From Flavobacterium degerlachei (GTDB lineage Bacteria; Bacteroidota; Bacteroidia; Flavobacteriales; Flavobacteriaceae): a stretch of 64,000 nucleotides of DNA. The notes under the pieces were generated by a model. That model was not told the origin of the DNA. It saw only the letters and a program-made list of their open reading frames with translations, and ran no database searches. Position numbers and translations under genes: made by a program. The stretch lies in contig NZ_FNMV01000001.1 in NCBI RefSeq assembly GCF_900106645.1, forward strand, positions 186,001 through 250,000. The letters run 5' to 3'. This document shows positions 55,045-63,997 of the stretch, piece after piece; the first letter of the stretch is position 1; each line of letters begins with the position of its first letter.

Positions 55045-56517
55045 ATGCTAAAAGGCTTTAAAATATCAATGTTATCATTACGAATTCGGATTTTTCTTTC
55101 GATGATCGTATTGATAATTGTAGCCTCTGTGCTGCTCGCTTCCATTTCTATTATCCAATTTAAAAACGAAGCCAAAGAGTACCATCAGGAACGACTAGAA
55201 CGTAAGGAAAATGCAGTACGAGAACACATTAACTATGTACTTTCAACAACGACCTATCCGCTGACAACCGAAAATTTAGATCTAATTTTCAAGGATAAAA
55301 TTCATGAACTGGCACACATTCATAATATTGAAATAAACATTTATGGCTTAGATGGGAAATTATTAAAGTCTTCTAAAGAATCCTTTTCCGTTGATAAGGT
55401 TTCGCCTCCCATTCCAAAATATATTTTAAAACTCGTACGTTCCTCCATCGAAAAACGATATGTAGACATTAAAACCATAAATGGCGTCAAAAACAGATCC
55501 TCTTTTACCCAAATTAAAGACGACAAATTCAAACCTTTGGGTGTTTTAAACCTGCCGTACTTAGAAGATGATGGTTTTTACGACAAGGAACTAAATAGTT
55601 TCTTAATCCGTTTAGGACAGGTTTATTCCTTTATGCTAATCGTAGCTTTTGGGTTAGCCTATTTTCTTGCCACCTATATAACGAAATCATTGAAGACCAT
55701 TTCTGATAGGTTAAACGAAACCAGTTTGAAGCAAAAAAACAAAAAAATCGTGTTAGAAGCCAGCAGCAAGGAAATTAATTTATTGATCAGCTCCTATAAC
55801 CGAATGGTGGACGAGCTCGAAATAAGTGCCGTAAAACTAGCACAAAGCGAAAGAGAAGAAGCTTGGCGCGAAATGGCAAAGCAAGTGGCCCATGAAATTA
55901 AAAATCCATTGACTCCAATGCGTTTAACCGTTCAGAGTTTTCAGAGAAAATTTGATCCAAATGATCCTGAAATAAAGCAAAAAATGAACGATTATTCAGA
56001 AACATTGATTCAGCAAATAGACACTATGAATTCAGTTGCGTCTGCGTTTTCAAATTTTGCTTCCATGCCTGCACAACAAAATGAAACCTTAAATGTGGTA
56101 GAGGTCGTTGAATTAGCTTTAGACATTTTCAATGAGGAGTTTATTACCTTTGAAAGTGACGCTGCAGAGATTATTTCGAAAATAGATCGAACACAACTAA
56201 TTCGAATTATTACCAATTTAGTTAAGAATGCCATTCAATCCATACCGGAACATCAAGAAGATAAAACGGTATTCGTAAACGTAAAAAAAGAAATGAATAA
56301 TGTACTGATTAGCGTTGCCGATAACGGAACGGGAATCAGTCCTGAAGATATAAATCGTATATTCGAATTTAAATTTACCACCAAAAACAGCGGAATGGGT
56401 CTGGGCTTGGGTATTATTAAAAACATCATCGAAAATTATAAAGGAACAATTACCTTTGAAACAGAATATGGAAAAGGAACTCAATTTACAGTTTCACTTC
56501 CTATTATTAACTCCTAA
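55045..56517 (+). CDS. NtrY-like sensor histidine kinase
   Basis: A 490-residue membrane kinase with two transmembrane helices (about 12-32 and 193-213), a HAMP domain (about 215-265) and a HisKA segment with H283 in AHEIKNPLTPMRL. The HATPase domain has NLVKNAIQSI, DNGTGI and GMGLGLGI. The H-box plus PMRLTVQSF resemble NtrY. Its ATG is two bases after the hemJ stop, so it may be cotranscribed. No response regulator gene is adjacent; the signal is unknown. An alternative start is ATG 55069. Confidence 0.92.
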   Translation: MLKGFKISMLSLRIRIFLSMIVLIIVASVLLASISIIQFKNEAKEYHQERLERKENAVREHINYVLSTTTYPLTTENLDLIFKDKIHELAHIHNIEINIYGLDGKLLKSSKESFSVDKVSPPIPKYILKLVRSSIEKRYVDIKTINGVKNRSSFTQIKDDKFKPLGVLNLPYLEDDGFYDKELNSFLIRLGQVYSFMLIVAFGLAYFLATYITKSLKTISDRLNETSLKQKNKKIVLEASSKEINLLISSYNRMVDELEISAVKLAQSEREEAWREMAKQVAHEIKNPLTPMRLTVQSFQRKFDPNDPEIKQKMNDYSETLIQQIDTMNSVASAFSNFASMPAQQNETLNVVEVVELALDIFNEEFITFESDAAEIISKIDRTQLIRIITNLVKNAIQSIPEHQEDKTVFVNVKKEMNNVLISVADNGTGISPEDINRIFEFKFTTKNSGMGLGLGIIKNIIENYKGTITFETEYGKGTQFTVSLPIINS

Positions 56518-56526
56518 ATCATCAAA

Positions 56527-57309
56527 ATGAGCTACAAAAACATCTTAATAGAAAAAGAAAATAGCATTGCAACCATAACTATAAATCGTCCTACGAAACT
56601 AAATGCGTTAAATAAAGAGACTATTCAAGAATTGCATCAGGCTTTTCAAGAATTGGAAAAAAATTATGAAACCCGAGTGGTTATTTTAACTGGTAGTGGT
56701 GAAAAAGCTTTTGTGGCTGGAGCCGATATTGCTGAATTCTCAGAATTTTCAATTGAAGAAGGGGTACAATTAGCCGCACAAGGACAAGACATCTTGTTTA
56801 ATTTTGTCGAAAATTTAAAAATACCCGTAATTGCAGCCGTTAATGGTTTTGCACTTGGTGGAGGGTTAGAATTAGCAATGGCCTGTCATTTCAGAATTGC
56901 TTCTGACAACGCTAAAATGGGCTTGCCAGAAGTGTCTTTAGGAGTTATTCCAGGCTATGGTGGAACACAACGTTTGCCACAACTAATTGGGAAAGGACGC
57001 GCTATGGAAATGATATTGACAGCCGGAATGGTAACAGCTGAGGATGCCTATAGAATGGGATTAGTGAACAATGTTATTCCACAAGCAGAACTATTAGATT
57101 ACTGCAACGGAATTGCCCAAAAAATCATGAGAAACTCCCCTTTGGCTATAAGCAGTGCTATAAAATCGATTAATGCTAACTATAAAGATGGCGAAAACGG
57201 TTTTGAGACTGAAATAAAATCCTTTGGAAAATGCTTCGGTACAGAAGATTTTAAAGAAGGAACTACTGCCTTTTTGGAGAAAAGAAAAGCCGTTTTTACT
57301 GGCGAATAA
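56527..57309 (+). CDS. Enoyl-CoA hydratase/isomerase family protein
   Basis: A 260-residue crotonase-fold enzyme, probably hydrating short-chain enoyl-CoA in beta-oxidation or butyrate-type metabolism. Oxyanion-hole residues lie in AFVAGADIAEF and NGFALGGGLELAMACH, and the general acid/base Glu positions in PEVSLGVIPGYGG and GGGLELA. It is 9 bases after the kinase gene. A strong terminator follows. Confidence 0.95.
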   Translation: MSYKNILIEKENSIATITINRPTKLNALNKETIQELHQAFQELEKNYETRVVILTGSGEKAFVAGADIAEFSEFSIEEGVQLAAQGQDILFNFVENLKIPVIAAVNGFALGGGLELAMACHFRIASDNAKMGLPEVSLGVIPGYGGTQRLPQLIGKGRAMEMILTAGMVTAEDAYRMGLVNNVIPQAELLDYCNGIAQKIMRNSPLAISSAIKSINANYKDGENGFETEIKSFGKCFGTEDFKEGTTAFLEKRKAVFTGE

Positions 57310-57339
57310 ACTACTATATTTTTCATTCAAAATACTTTT

Positions 57340-57389
57340 AACTGCCGATTCTACGATTATAAAATCTTAGAATCGGCAGTTGTTTTTTT
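57340..57389 (+). terminator. Terminator after the enoyl-CoA hydratase gene
   Basis: A 13-bp perfect stem (AACTGCCGATTCT at 57340-57352 with 57369-57381) and a T7 tail. Confidence 0.9.
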
Positions 57390-57460
57390 CAACAATCCCA
57401 CAAGCGTTCCCCATCAATAAAATTTTTCTTTAATAAGCTCCTATTTTGACTTACAAAAGC

Positions 57461-57468
57461 TAATTTTG
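57461..57468 (+). promoter_or_regulatory. -7 box before a small hypothetical gene
   Basis: TAATTTTG matches TAnnTTTG; 38 to 44 bases upstream of the candidate ATGs 57507 and 57513. Confidence 0.45.
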
Positions 57469-57512
57469 CAAACTCCTATATGGGAATAATTCAACTAATA
57501 AAAATTATGATT

Positions 57513-57914
57513 ATGTCTTTTCAACCTGTATTCGTTCAATTTTGGGAAAAAGTAAAAGAAAGTATCGAAAATGGTACTTACGCTAAATTGACTTTGGCAA
57601 AAACCATTGGTGATACTGAATTGAAAAATATCTATGTACGTCCGGTATTATTAGAAAATGATGTTTTCAGTCTTTCTCTTACTGCTAAGTATAAAACAGA
57701 AGAAATTGAGAGTTTCCATACTTTGGATGAAGCCTTTTTAGTTTTGACTCCCTATTTGAATAATCCTTTTTTGACAGCCTTGTTGTTTACAACAGAAAAT
57801 GATATCACTTTTAAACTGAATAAAAAAAGGGTAGCAAGCATTATAGAGCAAGCTCCCACTTTTAAACATGCCTCAGATGTTATTATTGAAATGAAGGCAA
57901 AAGGGATTATATAG
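57513..57914 (+). CDS. Small conserved-looking hypothetical protein
   Basis: A 133-residue soluble protein starting MSFQPVFVQFWEKVKESI. No signal peptide or membrane helix. It is alpha/beta, with repeated residues suggesting a nucleic-acid or protein-binding fold (GTYAKLTLAKTIGDTELKN, NKKRVASIIEQAP). I do not recognise the family. Candidate starts at 57480 and 57507 are possible, but ATG 57513 gives the cleanest N-terminus and follows the promoter box. It stands alone before a palindromic repeat. Confidence 0.65.
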   Translation: MSFQPVFVQFWEKVKESIENGTYAKLTLAKTIGDTELKNIYVRPVLLENDVFSLSLTAKYKTEEIESFHTLDEAFLVLTPYLNNPFLTALLFTTENDITFKLNKKRVASIIEQAPTFKHASDVIIEMKAKGII

Positions 57915-57936
57915 ATCCTATTGATAATCGTTTTTT

Positions 57937-57977
57937 GTAGAGACGCACGGTAGAGACGCACTGCAGTGCGTCTCTAC
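57937..57977. repeat. Palindromic repeat with alternative hairpins
   Basis: TAGAGACGCACTG with CAGTGCGTCTCTA is a perfect 26-bp palindrome (57951-57976). The left arm GTAGAGACGCAC is present twice (57937-57948 and 57950-57961), so two hairpins compete for one right arm (57966-57977). It lies between convergent genes and can end both. Confidence 0.8.
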
Positions 57978-57985
57978 AAAACGTA

Positions 57986-58639
57986 TTATTTTTCTCCGTA
58001 CCATTCTGCATAAAACTGAGACAAGAAACCTTCCATATAGCGGTGTCTTTCTTTTGCAATTTGCTTGCCTGATTCGGTATTCATTTTATTTTTTAGCAGT
58101 AATAATTTCTCGTAAAAATGATTCAGTGTTGGCGCCTCATTATTTTTATACTCTTCCTTAGTCATCTTAGTGTTTGGGGAGATTTTAGGGTCATAGAGCG
58201 CTCTATTCTTAAATCCGCCATAATTGAACGTTCTCGCAATTCCAATAGCTCCTAGCGCATCTAAACGATCTGCGTCTTGCACTATATCTAATTCTATGGA
58301 AGTAAAAGTTTTTTCGAAATTGCCCCCTTTATAGGATATATTCTCGATGATTTTTACCACATGATCTATTTTTGCTTGATCTACATCTTCTGACTCTAGG
58401 AATGTTCTGGCAGTTTCAGGACCTATAGATTCATCTCCATCGTGAAATTTACTATCAGCAATATCATGAAGTAAAGCTCCTAATTTTACAACCGTTTCAT
58501 CACAAACTTCATTTTTTGCAATCAACATCGCATTTTTATAGACTCTCTCGATATGAAACCAGTCATGCCCACCTTCTGCATTATCTAATTTATCTTTTAC
58601 AAAAGTGATTGTCTTACTAATTATGTCTGCGTTGTTCAT
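57986..58639 (-). CDS. HD domain phosphohydrolase
   Basis: A 217-residue YedJ-like protein. The metal motif has H at GGHDWFHIERV (around residue 20), the HD pair in LLHDIADSK, and a later Asp in VQDADRLDALGAIG. HD proteins cleave phosphomonoesters or nucleotides; substrate unknown. It converges with the small hypothetical gene. Confidence 0.9.
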   Translation of the reverse strand: MNNADIISKTITFVKDKLDNAEGGHDWFHIERVYKNAMLIAKNEVCDETVVKLGALLHDIADSKFHDGDESIGPETARTFLESEDVDQAKIDHVVKIIENISYKGGNFEKTFTSIELDIVQDADRLDALGAIGIARTFNYGGFKNRALYDPKISPNTKMTKEEYKNNEAPTLNHFYEKLLLLKNKMNTESGKQIAKERHRYMEGFLSQFYAEWYGEK

Positions 58640-58652
58640 CTTTCTATCTTTT

Positions 58653-58699
58653 AAAAAAAATGTTGGTTTTCGAAGATTTCAACCCTCAAAAACCAACAC
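58653..58699 (-). terminator. Terminator after acyl-ACP desaturase
   Basis: On the minus strand a 10-bp stem (TGTTGGTTTT with AAAACCAACA, 58690-58699 and 58662-58671) is followed by a T-run. Confidence 0.75.
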
Positions 58700-58734
58700 T
58701 TGCTATTGTTCTTTATTATTATATCACTTTCTAA

Positions 58735-59721
58735 CTAGATTCTAGCAGGTTCTACCCATTTGAAAATATGAGATTCTTGTGGAATAACCATTCTTTCTGA
58801 AATTCTAGCCATCCTTCCTGGTAATTTCATCAGATAATCTCTTGCTTTTTCAGCTTCGTCAGTCAAGCCAGTAATTTTATCAATTTCCCACTTGTCCATT
58901 AATTTTTGCATGATATCAATGTAGTCAGCTGCTGTGTATACACCAATTCGTTGCGCAGAATCAGAAAATTGTTCGAAAGCAGTACTTATCTTTTGTCCAG
59001 ATTCTCTCAAGAAATGAGCTGGCATAACGATTTTTTGTTTCATCATGTATTGAAAAGCAATCATCATTTCGCTAGGGTCAACCTGAAAAATTCTGTTTAC
59101 AAACTCACTATAAGCATGATGATGACGCATTTCGTCACCTGCAATCATCTTACACATTTTAGATAATTTGTTGTCACCATATTTCTTAGCCATTTGAGCT
59201 ACTCTATTGTGAGAAACATAAGTGGCTAGCTCTTGAAAACTAGTATAAACAAAGTTTTTATATGGATCTCTTCCGGTACCAATATCAAATCCGTCATTAA
59301 TTAGGTGCTGCGTAGTCATCTCAATTTCACGCATGTTAACACGACCTGATAAATACAAGTATTTGTTCAACAAATCACCGTGACGATTTTCTTCTCCAGT
59401 CCACTGTCTGATCCATTTAGACCATCCGTTTCTTCCCACGTTATCAACTCCGTCAACATCCATCAACCAAGATTCATAGGTAGGCAAAGCTTCTTCGGTA
59501 ATAGTATCACCCACTAAAGTCACCCAAAAATCATATGGTAAATCTTTCGCAATTTCACGCAATTCCTTAACCTCATCAAAAAATGTATCACTTTCTGAAT
59601 TGGGTAAAAAATCCGTTGGTTGCCAAATTTTTTCAACTGGTATTAAAAACTGATCAACATAGTTATCAACGTCTTTTTCCAAAAACTGCATAACCTCTAA
59701 TCGAATATTTTTTATTGACAT
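58735..59721 (-). CDS. Acyl-ACP desaturase family protein
   Basis: A 328-residue soluble di-iron desaturase related to plant stearoyl-ACP desaturase, introducing a double bond into acyl-ACP for unsaturated membrane lipids. The iron motifs are EENRH (in GEENRHGDLLNKYL) and DEMRH (in GDEMRHHHAY). It lies 10 bases after the PlsC gene and is co-transcribed, so the pair makes unsaturated acyl groups and loads them on glycerol-phosphate. Confidence 0.94.
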   Translation of the reverse strand: MSIKNIRLEVMQFLEKDVDNYVDQFLIPVEKIWQPTDFLPNSESDTFFDEVKELREIAKDLPYDFWVTLVGDTITEEALPTYESWLMDVDGVDNVGRNGWSKWIRQWTGEENRHGDLLNKYLYLSGRVNMREIEMTTQHLINDGFDIGTGRDPYKNFVYTSFQELATYVSHNRVAQMAKKYGDNKLSKMCKMIAGDEMRHHHAYSEFVNRIFQVDPSEMMIAFQYMMKQKIVMPAHFLRESGQKISTAFEQFSDSAQRIGVYTAADYIDIMQKLMDKWEIDKITGLTDEAEKARDYLMKLPGRMARISERMVIPQESHIFKWVEPARI

Positions 59722-59731
59722 TTTATTTAAA

Positions 59732-60466
59732 TTAAAATTTAATTCCTTTTACTACTTCACTTTCCGTCTTCTCTATCAACTCAGCAAAATCAAATTCACT
59801 TACTGCTAATGGCTTATGTATTACAAAGGTAAGGCGATTTCCTAAACCAAGTGGAAAAAATCCGTGTTTAACCATTTTCCAAGAATTATTTATGCTTATT
59901 GGAACTACATAAGCTGACGGAGCATACTTACATAATATTTTCAATCCACTTTGTGCAAATTCCTTTGGCTTGCCGGTTTTGCTTCTAGTTCCTTCTGGAA
60001 AAATAACTGCCGAACGATTATTTTTCTCAATGTATTCTGCCAATTTTTTAATTTCAGGGATAGCTTGCTTAGGATCTTTTCGATCAATCAACGCTGATCC
60101 GCCATGGCGCAAATTAAAGGAAACACTTGGAATTCCTTTTCCCAATTCTTTTTTACTCACAAATTTACAATGAAACTTGCGCAAAAACCAAATCATTGCA
60201 ACAATATCATATAAACTTTGATGATTCGATACAAAAATTATTGGAACACCTTTGGGTATACTTTCTATATTCTCAAATTTGTAGGTAGTTCCCAAAAGAT
60301 TCGTACACTTCAATAAAAAAAAATTGAGGTAGTCAACGCTTACTTTATGAGCGTTATATCCAAAGACATTAAAACAAATCCACTGAATAGGATGGAAAAT
60401 GACCAACGTAAGACCAAAACATAAATAATACAATACAGATATGGGATACGAAATCAGTTTTTCCAT
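59732..60466 (-). CDS. plsC: 1-acyl-sn-glycerol-3-phosphate acyltransferase (PlsC type)
   Basis: A 244-residue membrane acyltransferase of phospholipid synthesis. The catalytic motif NHQSLYD (NHx4D) and FPEGTRSKTGKP are present, with N-terminal membrane helices. ATG 60466 (MEKLISYPIS) is preferred to an upstream in-frame ATG at 60484, which lies within a -7 box. It is upstream of the desaturase gene and divergent from rnpA. Confidence 0.94.
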   Translation of the reverse strand: MEKLISYPISVLYYLCFGLTLVIFHPIQWICFNVFGYNAHKVSVDYLNFFLLKCTNLLGTTYKFENIESIPKGVPIIFVSNHQSLYDIVAMIWFLRKFHCKFVSKKELGKGIPSVSFNLRHGGSALIDRKDPKQAIPEIKKLAEYIEKNNRSAVIFPEGTRSKTGKPKEFAQSGLKILCKYAPSAYVVPISINNSWKMVKHGFFPLGLGNRLTFVIHKPLAVSEFDFAELIEKTESEVVKGIKF

Positions 60467-60483
60467 GCTTAAAAAATTAAACA

Positions 60484-60559
60484 CAAAAGTAACAAATATA
60501 TTTTTTAGCGCTAATTAAATCCCAAACAATAATAGGTTTAGTGTTTAATTGTACCTTTG
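60484..60559. promoter_or_regulatory. Divergent promoter region plsC/rnpA
   Basis: Minus strand: TACTTTTG (60491-60484) and TATATTTG (60500-60493), the latter with TTTG (60526-60523) 22 bases upstream. Plus strand: TACCTTTG (60552-60559), 32 bases before the rnpA start. Confidence 0.6.
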
Positions 60560-60591
60560 CTCTCTAAAATCTTTGCCCTTTACTTCTAGAA

Positions 60592-61005
60592 ATGAACTTC
60601 AGCTATCCAAAAAACGAAAAACTAAAAAGTAAAATTACAATCGGATTATTATTTACGGATGGAAAATCAGTATCTAAATACCCATTGCGATTGGTTTATC
60701 ATTGCGGTCCATTAAGTGACGGTCAAACCATAAAAATGGGAGTTTCTGTTTCCAAAAAGAACTTTAAAAAAGCACTAGATCGAAATCACTTTAAACGAAT
60801 TCTGCGCGAAACCTACCGCTTGAACAAACATATACTTACTGATAATCTTGACAAACCTTGTGCCTTTATGTTGTTTTATCAAACTAAAGACCGTTTGTCA
60901 TATGACGAAATCAACACTAAAACAATTCAATTGTTTGAGAAATTCATAGCGCAAAACGTGAAAAAAGACGAAACGGATACTACCATCATTCCAGTAACTA
61001 AATAG
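60592..61005 (+). CDS. rnpA: Ribonuclease P protein component
   Basis: A 137-residue basic protein that assists the RNase P RNA in tRNA 5' processing. It shows the RNR-like block ALDRNHFKRILRETYRLNK and VSVSKKNFKKA. It starts 32 bases after TACCTTTG. The gene is not next to rpmH or dnaA here, as is normal in Bacteroidota. A short hairpin follows. Confidence 0.94.
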   Translation: MNFSYPKNEKLKSKITIGLLFTDGKSVSKYPLRLVYHCGPLSDGQTIKMGVSVSKKNFKKALDRNHFKRILRETYRLNKHILTDNLDKPCAFMLFYQTKDRLSYDEINTKTIQLFEKFIAQNVKKDETDTTIIPVTK

Positions 61006-61010
61006 TTTCT

Positions 61011-61028
61011 CCTCTTTTAAAAAAGAGG
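61011..61028 (+). terminator. Weak hairpin after rnpA
   Basis: CCTCTTTT and AAAAGAGG form an 8-bp stem, six bases after the rnpA stop codon. Confidence 0.45.
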
Positions 61029-61102
61029 GTTTATTTCATAACAGGCTCATTATTGTTGATTTATTCTTAATTTAGTCTTTTTTATTTTAATAGTAAAATA
61101 CC

Positions 61103-62740
61103 ATGACAGCCTTTTTGAAAAAGAAATATATCATCCCTATTATCGCTTCCCTCTTTTTGTTTGTTGGTGCCAGTTTCAAAAACGATTTTTTTGAAATTGC
61201 TAAGCAAATAGAAATTTTCACGACCTTATTCAAGGAATTGAACACGAATTATGTCGACGAAACAAATCCTGGAGAATTAATGGACAAAGCCATCAATGGC
61301 ATGTTGAGCAGTCTCGACCCCTATACTGTTTACTTCAACGAGCAAGAAGTAGTTAATTTTAAAATAAATAATACAGGCGAGTATACTGGAATAGGTGCCT
61401 TGATTACTAGGAAAGAGGATAAATTAATCATCCGGGAAGTTTACAAGGATTTTCCTGCAGATAAAGCTGGTTTTAAAGCTGGTGACGAAATTATCCAAAT
61501 TGGTGATGTTCTATTGGCCGACTTTAAAGACGATGCCTCCCAATTAATGAAGGGAGCTAAAAACACTAAAATAGCGCTGAAATACATACGCCAGAACAAA
61601 ATAAATACCGCTGAAATAGTACTCAATGAGGTTGCCATAAAATCAGTTCCGTTTTTCTCCAAAATAGATGCCAAAACAGGATATATTGTTTTGTCACGTT
61701 TCAACGTAAAAGCGGCCCTTGAAACTAAGGAAGCATTAGAAGAACTTAAAAGACAAGGTGCTGAAAGGATCATTTTAGATTTAAGAGGAAATCCCGGAGG
61801 ACTACTAAATGAAGCCGTAAACATATGTAATCTTTTTGTGCCAAAAAACGAGGTTATAGTAACCACTAAATCAAAAATAGAAAAACACAACAATACCTAC
61901 AAGACTAGTTTTGATCCAATTGACACTCAAATACCATTGGTGATAATAATTAACGGTAAAAGTGCTTCGGCATCAGAGATCGTTTCGGGAGCTTTGCAGG
62001 ATTTAGATCGCGCAGTCATTGTGGGTAGTAGAAGCTTCGGAAAAGGTTTAGTACAAAAACCGATTGACCTGACTTACAACACACAACTAAAAGTGACCAT
62101 TTCTAGGTACTATACGCCATCAGGAAGATGTATTCAAGCCTTAGATTACGCACATAAAGACAAAAATGGTTTGGCAATCAGAACAGAAGAAAAAAACTAC
62201 AATACCTTCAAAACTCGCAAAGGCAGAACCGTTTATGATGGTGGTGGTATTTTACCAGACATACAACTTGAAGAGACAAAAATGAGTCCTATTGCTGCGG
62301 CTTTAGTAAAAAATGACGGCATATTCAATTATGCTACCTACTATTATTTTAAAAATCCTAATTTGGGAAATCAAATTCCAAACTTCTCTAATGCCGATTA
62401 CCAAAACTTTAAACAGTATTTAAAAACTCAGAATATCTCCTTTGACACTGAAACGGAATTGGCACTCAAAAATACTTTGGCTATAGCCAAAAAAGAAAAA
62501 ATAGACGCCACAATTACTACCGAATACGAGCAATTACTTGCGGCATTACAAAAAAGCGAGGAAACACTATTGGATAAAAATCAAGAAGAAATTAAACATT
62601 TAATTGTTGATGAAATCATCAAACGCTTCCAATACCAAGAAGGTTTATACCAATATTATACTAAAAACAATTCAGAAATTCAGAAATCAGTTACTATTTT
62701 AAATAATAGCACGGAGTACAAAAACACATTGAAGATCTAG
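61103..62740 (+). CDS. S41 family C-terminal processing protease
   Basis: A 545-residue periplasmic protease, anchored by an N-terminal helix (about residues 8-25). A PDZ domain (about 95-175) precedes the catalytic domain, whose serine lies in the SASASE motif (about residue 287) and lysine in GSRSFGKGLVQ (about 313). It cleaves C-terminal tails of envelope proteins. The next gene begins 4 bases later and may be a client or partner. Confidence 0.95.
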   Translation: MTAFLKKKYIIPIIASLFLFVGASFKNDFFEIAKQIEIFTTLFKELNTNYVDETNPGELMDKAINGMLSSLDPYTVYFNEQEVVNFKINNTGEYTGIGALITRKEDKLIIREVYKDFPADKAGFKAGDEIIQIGDVLLADFKDDASQLMKGAKNTKIALKYIRQNKINTAEIVLNEVAIKSVPFFSKIDAKTGYIVLSRFNVKAALETKEALEELKRQGAERIILDLRGNPGGLLNEAVNICNLFVPKNEVIVTTKSKIEKHNNTYKTSFDPIDTQIPLVIIINGKSASASEIVSGALQDLDRAVIVGSRSFGKGLVQKPIDLTYNTQLKVTISRYYTPSGRCIQALDYAHKDKNGLAIRTEEKNYNTFKTRKGRTVYDGGGILPDIQLEETKMSPIAAALVKNDGIFNYATYYYFKNPNLGNQIPNFSNADYQNFKQYLKTQNISFDTETELALKNTLAIAKKEKIDATITTEYEQLLAALQKSEETLLDKNQEEIKHLIVDEIIKRFQYQEGLYQYYTKNNSEIQKSVTILNNSTEYKNTLKI

Positions 62741-62743
62741 TTA

Positions 62744-63550
62744 ATGCTACACTATTTAAAACTAATCGCCTTGCTCTCATTTGGCTATCTTACCGCCCAA
62801 GGGAAAAAAGTTGAAACAGTTTATTTTGATTTTGATAAATACACCTTGGAAGTTGAACAGGAACAAAACATTCTTGATTTTATCATCCAGGCAGATACTT
62901 CTAAAATTGAATCCATTCAAATTTATGGTTATTGCGACGACAGAGGTAATTCAGATTACAATTATAAATTATCAGAAGCTAGGGTGAAAACCGTTCAAGA
63001 AATCCTGACTTCATATGGTTTCAATAAAAATAAAATAGTACTTGTTGAAGGCATGGGACGTGTAATATTGACCGAAAATATTTTGGAAAACTTAGCCGAA
63101 ATCCGTTCCAAAAATAGACGAGTGGATTTACTTATCGTCAGAAAAAATAGTTTCGGAAAAGGAATTTACAATTCCATTCAAGAAAAACATATTGTAGGAG
63201 ATCGCATTTACTTTGAAAATATCCTATTTACTATGGGTAGCAGTAAACTAAGTTTAAATTCTAAAAAGGAGTTGGATAAAATTGCGATACAGCTTCAAAA
63301 AAACAAAAATATAGAATTTGAAATTAGGGGCCACGTTTGTTGTACCCCAAAACCTTATTTTGATGCTATTGACCGTGCAACAAATGAGAGAAAACTGTCA
63401 GTGAATCGTGCCAAAACTGTATTCTGGTATTTAATGTCCAAAAACGTCAATAGTCTTCGAATGACTTACAAAGGATGTGGAAATGAATTCCCCTTAGGTA
63501 AAGGGGATGATGTTGACCGAAGAGTTGAATTTTTAATTACAAAAGTATAA
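62744..63550 (+). CDS. Secreted protein with two OmpA C-terminal-like domains
   Basis: A 268-residue exported protein (signal peptide residues about 1-19). It carries two OmpA/MotB peptidoglycan-binding domains in series: YFDFDKYTLE with RSKNRRVDLLI (about 28-130) and YFENILFTMGSSKL with DVDRRVEFLI (about 155-265). The second begins in a 4-base junction with the S41 gene. It has no barrel. It probably links to peptidoglycan. Double OmpA modules without a barrel are unusual. Confidence 0.85.
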   Translation: MLHYLKLIALLSFGYLTAQGKKVETVYFDFDKYTLEVEQEQNILDFIIQADTSKIESIQIYGYCDDRGNSDYNYKLSEARVKTVQEILTSYGFNKNKIVLVEGMGRVILTENILENLAEIRSKNRRVDLLIVRKNSFGKGIYNSIQEKHIVGDRIYFENILFTMGSSKLSLNSKKELDKIAIQLQKNKNIEFEIRGHVCCTPKPYFDAIDRATNERKLSVNRAKTVFWYLMSKNVNSLRMTYKGCGNEFPLGKGDDVDRRVEFLITKV

Positions 63551-63997
63551 TTACTCTCTTTTCATTTCTATATGAGGAATATCGTCCTCTAAATACATTT
63601 CGCTAGTTTGCACAAAACCATGACTTTCATAGAATTTTTTCAAGTATAGTTGGGCACCAATAGTGATTTTACTCTCGTTAAAATGCAATTGAACTCCAGC
63701 AATAGCTTCTCGCATTAAATCGTGCCCCCATTTTCTGTCTCTATAATTTGGATCAACGACAACTCTTCCTATTGAAGCATTGTCAAAGCTTATTCCCGCT
63801 TTAAAAAGGCGTGCGTGGGCAACGATATTCCCTTCAAACTCACCATAAAGATGTAATGCTATCTTGTCTTTACCATCAAGATCAAGATAAACGCAGTTTT
63901 GCTCCACTACAAAGACCTCACTTCTTAGTTTGAGTAAATCATATAGTTCGTTAACCGTTAATGCCTCAAAAGGCTTTATTTTCCATTGTATTGCCAT
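63551..63997 (-). CDS. ElaA-like GNAT acetyltransferase
   Basis: A 148-residue N-acetyltransferase with the acetyl-CoA block GRVVVDPNYRDRKWGHDLMREA. It starts MAIQWKIKPFEALTV, typical of ElaA. Substrate is unknown. Its start lies 3 bases inside the right edge, so no promoter is visible. Confidence 0.93.
   Translation of the reverse strand: MAIQWKIKPFEALTVNELYDLLKLRSEVFVVEQNCVYLDLDGKDKIALHLYGEFEGNIVAHARLFKAGISFDNASIGRVVVDPNYRDRKWGHDLMREAIAGVQLHFNESKITIGAQLYLKKFYESHGFVQTSEMYLEDDIPHIEMKRE

Noticed and set aside
57937..57977. CRISPR-like repeats
   Set aside because: Only one and a half copies of a palindrome; no regular spacers or cas genes anywhere in the window.
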